From Siphonodentalium dalli (Eukaryota; Mollusca; Scaphopoda; Gadilida; Siphonodentaliidae), in NCBI GenBank assembly GCA_032622095.1, contig CP136063.1, positions 24,120,987 through 24,184,986 on the forward strand: DNA of 64,000 bases. The letters are read 5' to 3'. Below are positions 46,629 to 58,480 of this stretch, piece after piece. Within the stretch, counting starts at the first letter, position 1. Each line of letters starts with the position of its first letter. The position numbers were made by a program, and so were the translations under genes. Below the pieces are notes generated by a model. That model was not told the DNA's origin. It saw nothing but the letters and a program-made list of their open reading frames with translations, and did not search any database.

Positions 46629-47725
46629 ATGGGATCCATACTAGATGAACAGTTATCTAAAATTTTATATGATCCGAAGAAAGTTGGAAGTTATGGTGGT
46701 GTAAAGAAGCTTTTTGATGAAGCGAAAAAGCAAAATAAAAAATAAAACTCATAGATGTGAAGAAATTGTTGCAAGGTCAGTCGACATATAATTTACACAA
46801 ACCAATAATTCGAAAATTCCAACGTAGAAAGACTGTTGTAGCTGGGATTGATATTCAATGGCAGGCAGATTTAGCTGATCTTCATAATTTGAAAAAAACA
46901 TAATGATAATTACAGATATCTGTTGTGTGTGATAGACGTGTTTTTCAAAATTTGCGTGGGTACTGCCAATCCACGATAAATCTGGACAAACTTTGATCGA
47001 ATCATTCAGGAAAATTGTGAAATCTTCAAAACGTAAACAAAACTCGTTTCGAGCTGATAAAGGTTCTGAAATCAAAAATGAAAAGTTTTTGAAATTTCTG
47101 CAATCAGAAAGCATTCATTTCTTCAAAACTGAGAATCCAGAGACTAAAGCAAGTATTGTTGAGCGATTTCAAATAACTTTAAAAACTCGTATGTGGAAGT
47201 ATTTCACACACAATAAAACTTCAAGATATATTGATGTTTTACAGCCCCTAGTCGATTCTTACAACAATAGTTATCACCGTAGCATAAAATCGAAACCGTC
47301 GGAAGTTACTTTGAAAACTGAAGCTGAAATTTCCAAAAATCTTTATGGAACCTGATGGAACAGGGAATAAAAAAGGAAAATCTACACTGAAAGTGGGTGA
47401 CTTGGTTTGTATCAACAAAACCAAAAGAACATTTGAAAAGGATTATTTACCAAACTGGACTCGTGAAATTTTCAAAGTTGATAAAATTTGTAAAACTAAT
47501 CCAATAACATACAAAGTTTCTGATCTTGATGGTGAAGAGATTGATGGATCATTCTACAAACATGAAATCCAGCATATAAAAGACAGTGAGGTGTATGATA
47601 TAGAATCAGTTATTGATAAAAGAACGAGAAGAGTGGGTGGTAAAACAGTAAAAGAAATTAAAGTTCATTGGCTTGGATATCCAAAAAAGTTTGACAGTTG
47701 GATCCCAGCTTCAAATTTAGTATAA
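46629..47725 (+). pseudogene. retroviral-type integrase with chromodomain, broken
   Basis: Integrates the element and makes its 6-bp target duplication. An N-terminal segment (MGSILDEQLSKILYDPKK; stop at 46743-46745) precedes the catalytic core. The first Asp is in QADLADL (~46865), the second in RADKGSE (Asp codon 47056-47058), and Glu is in SIVERF (codon 47161-47163), 35 residues after the second Asp, giving a DDE arrangement. The C-terminus, in another frame after a shift near 47350, ends in a chromodomain (DIESVIDKR…IKVHWLGYPKKFDSWIP, 47595-47722), as in many Polinton integrases. Chromodomains bind methylated histone tails and may guide insertion. Further frameshifts lie around 46900-46990. 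Confidence 0.9.
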
Positions 47726-47738
47726 AACAGAAGATATC

Positions 47739-47966
47739 ATGTCGCAAAATCATTCAGATTCAATTAATCTCGATGAACCATCACAATTTAAGTTCTGCAC
47801 CTACTTCACGCAGATAATAATTATTTATATCATAATAATTACATCTATTGTGCACAGTATCCAGAGCGCAAACAAAGAATTGTGGCTTATTCTTCTAAGT
47901 AGTTCTCTAGGTTATATTCTACCAACACCTGGACTGAAATTATTGAAAAATACTGAGAAAAAATGA
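47739..47966 (+). CDS. small membrane protein
   Basis: A 75-residue intact frame. A hydrophobic segment rich in Ile (about residues 24-42) and a second one (LWLILLSSSLGYILP, about residues 49-63) suggest two membrane spans. A small protein with this LWxxLLSSxLGYxLP pattern commonly sits between integrase and penton genes in Polintons. Starts 13 nt after the integrase stop. Its TGA overlaps the next ATG (ATGA at 47963-47966). A virion-membrane or egress role is inference. Confidence 0.65.
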   Translation: MSQNHSDSINLDEPSQFKFCTYFTQIIIIYIIIITSIVHSIQSANKELWLILLSSSLGYILPTPGLKLLKNTEKK

Positions 47967-48809
47967 ATTCATTCTACATAACTCTCGTGAGGTATAGTTC
48001 AATGTCACTTTACCCAGCCAACTCACAATATTGTTTCACAGTGAAGTTACCAAAAACCCTACATATTGATAAAGAGCTTTGGGAAGTTGCAATGGTTGAA
48101 TTAATTGTACCATCAGAAACATACAACATTATTGGAGATGCTTGCATAATAAAAATAAAAACTTCTGTTCCAAGAATTTTACAATACCTGCACAAGTTAC
48201 CAATAAGTGAAGTAGTAATTTCAAAACCAGAAAATGGTATAGAATTAAAAATACCAGAAGGAGCATATGCTGGTGCATCACATTTGACAGATACAATTGT
48301 GTATAATTGATAGTACAGTAGGCAGATTGATTCCAGAACTGGAATTCGAATTCGGATATTCCAAAGCACAACAACGAGTTAAAATTTCAACCAATAGTTA
48401 CACCAATGTAGGTCTTGTACTCCCCAGAGCTCTTTTGGGTAAACTTGGTTACAGAACAGAATCAGAGACTGCTAAATTTGCTATTCCTTCGATAACATTT
48501 CCATATGGAGTTGATTTAAATGCGGAGCATAATCAGTTGTTTGTTTATTCTGACATTGCTGATTATACCATTCTTGGTGATGTTGAGGCACCGATATTAC
48601 GAGTGACATCATTCGAGAGTAAAAGAATACATGATGGTAAACATATTAAGCATGAATTCAAAAACTTACATTATGTACCATTATCAAAGTCTAGCTTTGA
48701 TACCATAACTGTATATATAACTGGTGATACTGGCAAACCAATTCAGTTTATTGGTGGAAAGTCTATGGTAAAGTTCAATTTCCGACGCCGAAGTAATTTG
48801 TATTTATGA
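47963..48809 (+). pseudogene. penton-like minor capsid protein, frameshifted
   Basis: Predicted single jelly-roll vertex protein of the Polinton capsid. The first frame (47963-48310) begins MNSFYITLVRYSSMSLYP and includes ELWEVAMVELIVPSETYNI. A one-base shift near 48300 moves the rest (VGRLIPELEFEFGYSKAQQR … GDTGKPIQFIGGKSMVKFNF) to another frame ending at 48809. The full length of ~281 residues is normal for the family. The C-terminal IxFxGGxxxVxFNFR motif and its place just before the major capsid genes support the call. Start and stop both form ATGA overlaps with neighbours. Confidence 0.8.
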
Positions 48810-49186
48810 TGATCCCCGTGTATAGAGGCGTACATAGACAGTATGGAAATGGAATTGGTTCACTATTCAAATCTGCAATGAGAACAGTAGTACCATTTCT
48901 AAAACCTATTGGTCAGATTGCTAAACAACAGGTATTCAAGCATGGACTTGCTGCAGTCGAAGATATCATTCATCGTGGAAAAAGTCCAAAAGAACTATTT
49001 TTGAAACAAGGTAAAGAAGCAATGAAATCTTTTGGAAGGGAAACAATAATAAAAATATCAACAACAAATGGCATAAATAGATCATCGCGACCTTTGAAAA
49101 ATCATTCTTCTCGCAAACGAGTTAGAAGTAAGTCCCTTAAAACGCCTGTAAAGAAATCACAACGATCTCTCGATATATTTGATTAA
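48806..49186 (+). CDS. small basic virion protein next to capsid gene
   Basis: A 126-residue intact frame. The N-terminus MMIPVYRGVHRQYGNGIGSL contains the YRG…GNGIGSLF pattern seen in many Polinton proteins encoded beside the capsid gene. An amphipathic region with IAKQQVFKHGLAAVEDI follows, and a strongly basic tail (SSRKRVRSKSLKTPVKKSQR). It may be a cement, membrane-lytic or core protein comparable with adenovirus minor proteins; which one cannot be told here. The ATG overlaps the penton stop, and the major capsid gene begins about 5 nt after its own stop. Confidence 0.65.
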   Translation: MMIPVYRGVHRQYGNGIGSLFKSAMRTVVPFLKPIGQIAKQQVFKHGLAAVEDIIHRGKSPKELFLKQGKEAMKSFGRETIIKISTTNGINRSSRPLKNHSSRKRVRSKSLKTPVKKSQRSLDIFD

Positions 49187-49189
49187 TCA

Positions 49190-50468
49190 TGATGATGCAA
49201 AGTCCGAGTTAGATGCTTTTGATGTTCCACCAACAATGACAACGATGTTGGAATCACAATAGATAGAACATCACCCGATTAGCTCTTTGAATAATTCCGC
49301 ACCGGTAGAATTTGTAATTCCGCCTCAAACTAAAAAATGGACAGATGTAAATCAATCATATTTGTACCTGAAATTCAAAATCACAAAAGCAGATGGAACA
49401 AACTTGGTTGATGGTACTGATGAAATTGCGCCTATTAACAACTTTTTCCATAGCATGTTCAGTAGTATCGATATTTATCTAAATAACAAACTTGTAACGG
49501 CGAACGGAGATACATATCATTATCGAGCCTACATGGAAAATCTCTTGGCTTATTCTGGTGAATGTAAAGAAAACCAACTTGCCGCACTAGAAATGTGGTA
49601 TCCAGACACCACTAAACAGTTCACCGAAAACACTAAAGCTGGTGGTAATGATGGATTGAAATCTCGCCAAGCAATCATAGCAGGTAGTAAAACTGTAGAA
49701 TTGTGTGTTCGTTTACACACAGATATATTTCTACAAGAGAAATACTTACCAAATGGAATTGAGATAAGAATTCGTCTGAATAGAGCGAATCCAAAATTCT
49801 CTTTAATTGGTCAGGCCAACGGAAAAATAGTATTTGAAACGGCAGTTTTCAATGTTCGTACAATTACGCTGATGCCAGTAGTAGCAAATAACTTGAACCA
49901 AACAATAAACAGAAAAATATGAAAATACCGATTAGAAGAGTTGAAGTAAAAACATTCACTATTGGTGCAGGGCTTAGATCAAAAATTGAAGATCACCTTT
50001 TTCAAGGACAATTGCCAAAGAGACTTTTCATAGGCTTGGTATCAAACAACGATATGAATGGCGATATTGAAACGAACCATTTCATTTCAAATTCTTCAAT
50101 CTGAAAAAACTTGAAGTTAGTCAGGACGGACACACCATCCATAACCGACCATTTGAACCAAACTTTGAATCAGAACAATGCCTAAGATCTTATTTATCAC
50201 TGTATCAGTCTTCGGGTATGTTTGGACAAAACAAATCCATTGGTTTGAATCTCGAAAAATACATGAATGGTTATTGTTTCTGGTTTACGACCTCACACCT
50301 GACCAATGAGCAGAGGAGGGACATTTGCATCCTATAAAAACCGGTAACATAACGTTAGAGCTTCGGTTTGCTGCAGCTCTAGCTTCAGTGATCAACGTGA
50401 TAGTCTATGCTGAGTTCGATAATCAAATTGAAATCAACAGTTTGCGAGAAATAATAACAGATTATTAA
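49190..50468 (+). pseudogene. double jelly-roll major capsid protein, broken
   Basis: Hexon-like protein that forms the icosahedral shell. The N-terminal block (DAFDVPPTM) is out of frame with any ATG and meets a TAG at 49260-49262. The main frame 49287-49922 has APVEFVIPPQTKKWTDVNQS, NNFFHSMFSSIDIYLNNKLV, YRAYMENLLAYSG and LPNGIEIRIRLNRA, all typical of Polinton major capsid proteins. A shift at ~49918 moves to the frame with EVKTFTIGAG; further breaks near 50104 and 50330 precede the C-terminal GNITLELRFA…INVIVYAEFDNQIEI, ending at TAA 50466-50468. About 425 codons in all. Confidence 0.9.
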
Positions 50469-50472
50469 AAAC

Positions 50473-50903
50473 ATGGATGGATTGCATTTGGAGGAAAAAT
50501 TGAGAGTGGAAGTTGGAGGACTCGATTTCATTCCATATGTTTCTATCCTTGACAAAGTTCGAAAAACATTCGAGAAATGTTTCGTTCATGAAATACAAAA
50601 TCAAATTTCAAAAGAAGTGACACTCAATTGTGAAGGATGTAAAATAGATCATCCAAGTCAGACACGACATTTATACAATGGGTAGATATGCTCATTGATA
50701 TAGCACTACTTAAATTGAACATCTACCGAGTTATGGAACAATGGTATCCAGAAATAGAATCATTTACACAAGAGAAATGTGAGGCATTCAAACTTTGGAA
50801 AGATATAAAGGAAGTTGTTCATGCAAACTGTAACCAATTTAATTCGGTTTGTGTTGACTTGTGGTGTGAAAAAGTAAAACAATACTACGAAGATAAACAC
50901 TAG
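50473..50903 (+). pseudogene. conserved Cys/His Polinton protein, frameshifted
   Basis: Starts four bases after the capsid stop with MDGLHLEEKLRVEVGGLDF. A CEGCKIDHPSQTRH motif (about residues 56-69) offers zinc ligands (C-x2-C … H … H) and marks a small protein often encoded in Polintons near the protease. A shift at about 50685 moves to the frame 50688-50903 (VMEQWYPEIESFTQEKCEAF), which ends EDKH. Function unknown. Confidence 0.6.
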
Positions 50904-51297
50904 CGAACTTCAGCATATACTAGACAAATCATCCTACCTCTGTTCATTGTATGGTGTGGTGTGTGCAAACGATCAGTTACCACACGAGAAACCTCATCGT
51001 GTAGAAGCATACATAGAAAATACACATACGTCAGAAAAACCAGGAGAACACTGGGTTGCAATTTTCTTCAATGGAAACATTGCAACATATTTCGATTCGT
51101 TTGGGATACCAGTTATTGATGAATATATCAAATCATTTATTCAAAGAAATTCGATCGAATGTAAAATAAACGTTGGGCGGTTTCAACATCACGGTACAAA
51201 CGTATGTGGTATCTACTGCATATTTGCTTTACATTTCTTGAAAAGCGGATATGGTATGAAAGTATTAGCAACCACCCCGGTGGGTGTTTATACCTAA
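50887..51297 (+). pseudogene. adenain-type cysteine protease, start lost
   Basis: Maturation protease of the Polinton virion (C5/Ulp1-like fold). The catalytic set is intact: His in GEHWVAI, Asp in TYFDSFG, Gln in GRFQHHGT and Cys in NVCGIYC, in the expected order and spacing over ~100 residues. An N-terminal SELQHILDKSS…LYGVV segment extends the frame back to about 50887, overlapping the previous gene's end, but no ATG precedes it in frame. The C-terminus ends VGVYT at 51297. It is the last gene of the right-hand cluster. Despite its complete active site the lost start suggests decay. Confidence 0.85.
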
Positions 51298-52619
51298 ATG
51301 CAGGTGAATTATAATATTTCTATATTTCTATACCAAGAAACTGATCAAAGAATTACGTTTTCTTCACTTCAACTTCAACACAATCGACTGTTAGTTACGG
51401 TACTGAGTTAGGAGAGCAGCGTGCTCCGAAGACAATCGCATACAAGTACAACAACAACAACGATTGCCGATGATCACTTTTTAATTGTCCTCACTGAGTC
51501 ACTCAGACTCAATCAAATAATAGATTAATCGAGGATTAATCACAGCCTTTCTAGTCTGATAACATGGCATTCGGTAAAATATTACCGTGGCACAGTTTGT
51601 GATTTAATAGCCATCTCGATTGTAAACAAATCTTCTACGCGAAATTTGTAAATTAAAAAAACAAATCAAATGTGCATGTACGATAAACAATATCATCCAT
51701 GACCCAACCCGGACACCCATACCAAATCGCATTCACATCCACTGAGAAACAACGAAGAAGCGCGACATTACACTTTTATTTAGAGCCGGCATCGGCGTCG
51801 ACAAACACTTTATACACACCGCTTTCTCCACTACAAGGTCAAGGCCCATATGGCACGAAATTGAAAAATCAACGAGTGATTTATCTGTGTATCATTGAAT
51901 TTGCAACAATGAATGTTGTTTTGAGGATTTTGTGGATTATTGTGTACCACAGATACATGTACATGAAGACCAGTCAATTCATTGTTAAGTGTATTCAATT
52001 TCATGACATCATGTGTAAACTGTGTTTGTGACATGATTATTGCCCTTTCACTTTCGACAGGAGCTTAGAGGCATCGTTGAATTTGTTCTCTAGTCTAATC
52101 AACACTGATCAAAGGTTGCACAGGTATTTGCTTATCATTAATTTAATCATTATTTGATTTAGGACTGAAAAATATTTGTTTCTGTTTTCAAATTGAAAAG
52201 ATCAATCATACTAGTACATGTGTATTCAGTTCAAATTCATACAGATATCTTTATGTTGATTCCAACGTTAACGCTATTACTAAATATTAATTTTTACCAC
52301 TTTAGAGGGCGTTCTTTATTAGATGAACATTATTATACCCACACGTCATGATTCCATAATTATAAGGTGAAGTTGAACAGAAGCGAGCGCTAAGCTTTGT
52401 TTTCATTAACGCATGCTCACACCAGGACGGTGTGGTAATAATAGTAATAACATGATTTTGTCGGGCACCTTGGTTTCTTAACATCCGTTCAGGAATGATT
52501 AACTCCTTCTCGGGCCTATAAATAGGCCCTCGGGCTGTTAATCATTCCTGTCGGGTCCAGGTGCTACCACGGCCGAGTAACTTTATAAGCCTGTGGCGAC
52601 TGCAGTAGCGTTCTTTAAT

Positions 52620-53330
52620 GTGAACACACCGAGGCGGAATACAGGAGAAGTCGGCCCCGAAACAAAGTCGACCCCAGAGAAGTCGGCCCAGGAGAAGTCG
52701 GGCCCCGCACGAAGTCGGCCCAGCTATTAACATCAGTTAGTGACATGTTTACTCAATTGAGTAACGTACCGGTACATGTATACCAGGTGTCACGGAAACC
52801 TTGTTTAACACTACATGTGTATGACTTAGTGTTGATCTTTATCGCTGACTGCTTCCATGTGGAAATCCCTCTGGCGCGACGCCCATTATAATTATGACAG
52901 GACATTGTTTAGGTCTATAGATTAATTGGCTGACTGAGTGTGAAGGTTCGTATCTGGTCTAATATCATGTCTCGTATATATTGCTACTTTTCCGGTACAG
53001 ATCTAAATGTCCCTTTAGCGAACCCTATCGACATATCTGCGTAAAGCCATGACAGTGCGCGATAAGCAAATGGATTGCCAGGAGGTGATATAATCCTCCT
53101 TGACACCATGTGACCAAAACATGGTCACATAAAATGGAATGCTACGAGGTGATATAATCCCTTATGACACTGTGTGGCGAAATGTCGGTGTCATCTTATT
53201 GTGCCACAGGCATTAACAAGCAGTAAAATAATATTGGGGCCGACTTCTCTTGGGGCCGACTTCTCTTGTGGCCGACTTTGTTTTGGGCCGACTTCTCCAG
53301 ATACCCCGAGGCGTGTACACGGGTCAGCCA
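52620..53330. mobile_element. small inverted-repeat element with AGAAGTCGGCCC ends
   Basis: Left block 52625-52735 carries CACACCGAGGCGG and several AGAAGTCGGCCCC units. Right block 53235-53325 is its inverse, with GGGGCCGACTTCTCT units and CCCCGAGGCGTGTACAC. The ~500-bp interior has no frame. A non-autonomous element or recombined minisatellite. Confidence 0.5.
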
Positions 53331-53509
53331 TTAATGTCCGCACCGGGGGCACCCCAAATCGGACAGCGTACTGCACCACAACAACATACCTGGATAGATG
53401 CTGTAATGGGGGAAGTCGGCATGTTTGCATTCGGATCTTTATTCAGTGATCTCAAATGAGAGTTTTCAGCTTTACAAACTTGGTATCTGACCGAGTTCTG
53501 ATTTTTGTC

Positions 53510-53602
53510 AGAATACCCTGACCAGGTTGCGATCCCCGGTCTGCTAGCACGAGAGACCAGTACACTACAGTACCTCTCGGCTATCGACTTCCCTAGATTT
53601 AA
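53510..53602 (-). repeat. possible tRNA-derived SINE head
   Basis: The minus strand contains GTAGTGTACTGGTCTC (A-box-like) and, ~30 nt later, ACCGGGGATCGCAACCTGG (T-arm/B-box-like), the spacing of an RNA polymerase III promoter. It does not fold as a clean tRNA. Weak evidence. Confidence 0.3.
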
Positions 53603-53929
53603 GTAATTGACCCCCTCTAACATGGTGTCACCCCATGTACATGTAATACTGCTGTATTATATAAGAAATGAACGGCAGGTTCAATGTGGTCATGGGATTT
53701 TGACCGCGAGAAAAATTCAGCAAACTGCATCAACCCCGAAGTAGTAGAGCCAAAAAAATATATACCCGTGTTTCCGGTAACCCGCACTTCCTATTTCGGC
53801 GCTCCCGACGGTTTTCATTTTATTCATTTTGCAAAATTCCTACGCATCCCGTTTTATTAGCTCAACTTACTTTGTAAGTTTGAGCTATTGCCATGGTTTG
53901 GCGTCCGTCATCCGTGTGTCTGTGTGTCC

Positions 53930-55675
53930 GTCAACAATTTCCTTTGGCGCGGGCTACAGGTTGTGCCTTTAGTCTGATATTTATGAAATTTGTCATGAAT
54001 GTTGACATTGACATGTACCCTGCTGGACAAAACAAGTGTCCATTGGCACCACGGTGTATTTGCCGTTCGGCCACAGTGTCAGAGTTTGTAACTGCAGTTG
54101 AGCGCCGTGGCCGAGCGGCAAGTACACAGCGGCCGAACGACAAGTACACATGTACACCATGGCCAAAAAGCAACTACAACGGGGCCGAATGGCATGTACA
54201 CCATGGTTAGATTTCTGGTTTGTATTGTCTTTTTTCAGTTTGATGAATGTACATCGCGGCAACTATCGGTACACCGTGGCCGAATGGCAAATACACCAAT
54301 GCCCAACTGAAGTTAGCCGGTGGAGCCGCGGTGTAGTTGCATGTCGGCCGCGGTGGCAATGCTAACCGCATCGTGGTTAAGTGGACACTTGTTTTGCCCA
54401 GCAGGTTAGATGGGAACGAATCATTTTGGGGTCATTCGACCGAAAAACATTGCCGCTGGTGGCCATCTTGGATTTCAAGGTTGTGCCTTTAGTCTGATCA
54501 TCATGAGATTTGTCATGGATGTTAATATTGACATGTAGATGGGAACGAGTCATTTTGGGGTCGTTCGGCCAAAAAAACATGGCCGCCAGCAGCCCTCTTG
54601 GATGTTACTCTTTGCATGACTAAATTCTTTGGCGCGGGCTACAGGTTGTAGATTTAGTTGGATCTTCATGAAATTTGTCATGGGTCTTAACAATGACATG
54701 TAGATGGGAACGAGTCCTTTTGGGGTCATTCAGCCAAAAAACATGGCCGCCAGCAGCCATCTTGGATTTTACTCTTTGCATGACTAAATCCTTTGGTGCG
54801 GGCTACAGGTCGTACCTTTGGTCTGATCTGTATGAAATTTGTCACGAATGTTGACAATGACATGTAGATGGGAACGAGTCGTTTTGGGGTCATTCGGAGC
54901 CATCTTGGATTTTACTCTTTGCATGACTAAATCCTTTGGTGCGGGCTACAGGTCGTAGCTTTGGTCGGATCTTCATGAAATTTGTCATGGATGTTAACAA
55001 TGACATGTAGTTGGAAACAAGTTCTTTTGGAATCATCGGCCAAAAAACATGGCCGCTGGCGGCCATCTTGGATTTCTAAATTAATACATTGGCGCGGTCT
55101 ACAGGTCGTACTGTTCGTCTGATCATTGTGAAATTTGTCATAGATGTTAATATTGACATGTAGATGGGAACGAGTTATTTTGGGGTCGTTAGGCCAAAAA
55201 ACATGGCCACCAGTAGCCATCTTGAATTTTATTCTTTGCATGACTAAATCCTTTGGCGCGGGCTACAGGTCGTCGCTTTGGTCGGTTCTTCATGAAATTT
55301 GTCATAGATGTTAACAATGACATATAGATGGGAACGAGTCCTTTTGGGGTCATTCGGCCAAAAAACATGGTCGCCAGCAGCCATCTTGTATTTTACTCTT
55401 TGCATGACTAAATCCTTTGGCGTGGGCTACAGATCGTACCGGTACCTTTGGTCTGATCTTTATGAAATTTGTCATGAATGTTGACATTGACATGTAGTTG
55501 GGAATGAGTCATTTTGGGGTTTTCGGCCGAAAACATGGCCGCCAGCAGCCATCTTGGATTTTACTCTTTGCATGATTATATCCTTTGGCGCGGGCTACAT
55601 GTCGTAGCTTTGGTCGGATCTTCATGAAATTTATCATGGATGTTAACAATGACATGTAGATGGGTCTCAAACCAA
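53930..55675 (+). repeat. ~165-bp degenerate tandem repeat
   Basis: About ten units, each with ATGAAATTTGTCATGGATGT, ACATGTAGATGGGAACGAGT, TTTTGGGGTCATTCGGCC, AACATGGCCGCC.GCAGCC and CTTTGGCGCGGGCTACAGG. The same family resumes at 59100-59665. Open frames on either strand are by-products of the repeat. Confidence 0.88.
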
Positions 55676-57987
55676 CTTGAAGGTGCATGTGTGTACATGT
55701 ACACTATACGGTAGGTTAATATTATTTTAAATTTTAAACTGGGAGTGGGACTGGAGTGTGATTTCTGGGAAAAATACTCTCAGACCGATGCGGCACCCTA
55801 CATGCACAGTGAATGTTTTTTCTTGGAATGGTGGATATGTCCTTAGAAATTTGATGATTTCCTATTCTGGAATTTCTTCTCAATTGTGAATAACAGTAGA
55901 TAACCGAACATACTATAATACACACAGGGGGGGTACAAAATTTGCAGGAACGTTTTTTTGCATCTGGTATTTTTGGGGACCCACCACCTTCAAACCTGCA
56001 AAAACAATAATTTTTTAGTCCCAATATTTTGACACCCACCCCCCAAATTTCACTAAAATTGGACTAAACTCGCATAAAACTCTACTGATATCACTCTTGT
56101 GACTGGGGGTGATCTCAGTTAGTTAAAATAACAGTTTAACCTGTTTCAGAAGCTGTTTTAAATGAAAAATGTTTTATAAGTTGCTGATCATCTGTAAACC
56201 AAGGTCATTGTGCAGAATACACAAAAGTTCATAATTTCTAACTAATTCCTGATTAGTCTGTCAACCAGCCCATTATCTAACATATTCCATACCACTTATA
56301 TTAGTATACTGGAGCAACTTACTTCTATTATACTAAACTAGCTGAAACAGGCTCCCTTTGGGAGCCTATATTCAGTATCGGAGATACCTGTGGCCCCATT
56401 TGTGGGACTTCGCAAACATTTTGATCTGAGACAAAGCCTTCATTTAGCACATTTGGTCATTGAAACATTTTGATATATATATATATTGTTTTAATAAACT
56501 TTTTAAAGATTGAATTCCTTGCTCAATTTAACAAAACCAATAGTTTGTTTTTTTTAATTAAAATTTTTGAAAAACTAACACCATTCGAACATCCGCCAGG
56601 GTACCCAGAGTCACCACACCGAATTTGGTTGAACTCGGTGCAGGGGTCTGATAGAAAAACCCGGACAGATCTTAATTGATTATATATATAGATGACAAGC
56701 AGTCACAGCACTACCGGTATACGGTATACCAGACTTGGATGCGTTCGGTCATGTGAGACATCACCTGATGACATGCAAATAATTCACTGACTGGCTTGAT
56801 GCACTAATGACAGATCTTTTCTACCCATTGATAGTCACATTAATGTTTGAGACAGTTGCTCGCCCTTTTTCCATGCACACATTGATCTAGACTTTAGTTA
56901 CATCAAGACGAGTTTATTTATTTCAGTTTTCATTTCTCGAATCGACTTTCCGAATCAACACACCGCCCCATATGCAACATGCCATGTAGCTCAATGTCAT
57001 CCCGACTAAGGCCCATATGAGGTCCCAGTAACATAAATATGGTGTTTTTGCCGTAATAAATTCTTATAATATGTTTTTAACTATTACAAATGTCATATAA
57101 GGGCACAAAAGGTCTTTAGTAAAAAAATTGCATGAGGGTGTAAAAAACGTGTCCCCCGGTCCCCCCCCCCCCCCCTCGGGCCACCCACTACCTCGGTATA
57201 CATTCCTGAAAATTTTGTACTACCCCCCTGATACGCATGTATAGCATTACCGGTACCAATTTGTGTGAATAGACCCGCAGCATATTATGAATAAGAGTAG
57301 GGTCATACCTGTATGCATAGTCATAGTACATTGTTTTGGAATCACAAATTTAATTATGGGCAGAGCCTGGTTGAAGTGCTATTTTGTGGCGAGACATACT
57401 CGTCTCGAGCTACTGATGCCATGTTATCATGTGTGCATGGTGCTATTAACGGTTTTTATATTGAAAGGGTGAAACTGCTCGTAACCCTCAATGTAACATT
57501 TCACACCAGGTTCTGTTCACAAATCAAATTCAACAACTGATTCCAATGTAATTTATTTCCATGCAAAATATTTTGGAACTAGAATTTCTTGGTCAAATGT
57601 CAAATTACATGCTCTCGAGATAAAAGGAATATCATAAATAGGCTGTACATATGTCCATTAATTTTCAACAAAACATCCACCCTGTATTAACTATGATCCT
57701 TATTTGTGTGTGTACTATGTTTATTTAATTTTACTCACCAGCCTCACCTGCAAGATGTGCCCTCAGATCATCTCAGGACCAAATGTGTGGGACTCATAAT
57801 GGAAGTGTACAAGTTTCTGTCAAAACTTGTCCAAATCACTTGTCTGATTATGGCTCTGCATGTGGATTGTGGAAAGCATGAACAGAATCCATCCGGCCCA
57901 TACTATTATTTAGATCTGTACTTTTATTCAATTTGGGGAATTATTCCACCCCGTGGTAGTGTTTGGTACCATACTATTATCTGGTGT
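55676..57987. other. non-coding, no gene recognised
   Basis: AT-rich. It holds a fragment of the 2.4-3.05-kb repeat family at 56340-56425 and C-rich runs near 57165. ORF 57706-58131 has no motif and runs into a MITE. Confidence 0.45.
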
Positions 57988-57994
57988 TTGTATA

Positions 57995-58473
57995 CAGCCC
58001 TGGGAATTAAGGAAAATTTGCCTAGGCAATATATTTTCCTAGGTGAAAGTAATCGGCCTATAAGGCAAAAACAGATTTTACCTAGGCAATTTGCAACAAT
58101 ATTGCCATCTCAAATCAAAATGATTCAATAATAACCTGAAATGCTTAGTTATTTTGGGGAACATGATTTTCAGGCCACTATTCAACATATATGTACAATT
58201 CCACAAATCATCTCCAAAATAAGAGTCCTTATACAGGGTAGCTAGTTAATGGCCGAGTGCCATGGAAACAATTGTAGGGTAATATCGGTATATATGAAGA
58301 GTGATTTAAAGAAGTCATTTTGGCTAAAGAGGCTCTATTTCTGATAGACACAAATCAATTTTAGTAACCCAATGAACTTGTTTTACCTATGAAATATAAT
58401 TGCCTAGGCAAACCGATTTTGCCTCTGCTTTTACCTAGGCATTGCATATTGCCTAGGCTAATTCCCAGGGCTG
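57995..58473. mobile_element. MITE with 7-bp duplication TTGTATA
   Basis: Inverted ends CAGCCCTGGGAATTA / TAATTCCCAGGGCTG, flanked by TTGTATA at 57988-57994 and 58474-58480. The interior is built of TTGCCTAGGCAA and TTTTACCTAGGCA palindromic motifs on both sides. Ends starting CAG with a 7-8-bp duplication suggest a hAT-related non-autonomous element. Confidence 0.8.
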
Positions 58474-58480
58474 TTGTATA

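Larger units (their letters stand above)
51298..53879. other. gene-poor interval after protease
   Basis: Probably partly Polinton right-arm spacer and partly later insertions. ORF 51699-52031 shows no motif. Inverted AGAAGTCGGCCC-rich blocks lie at 52620-52735 and 53235-53325 (annotated separately). Confidence 0.45.

Noticed and set aside
57706-58131. 141-codon ORF
   Set aside because: Its last third is MITE sequence; no motif and no splice evidence for an exon.
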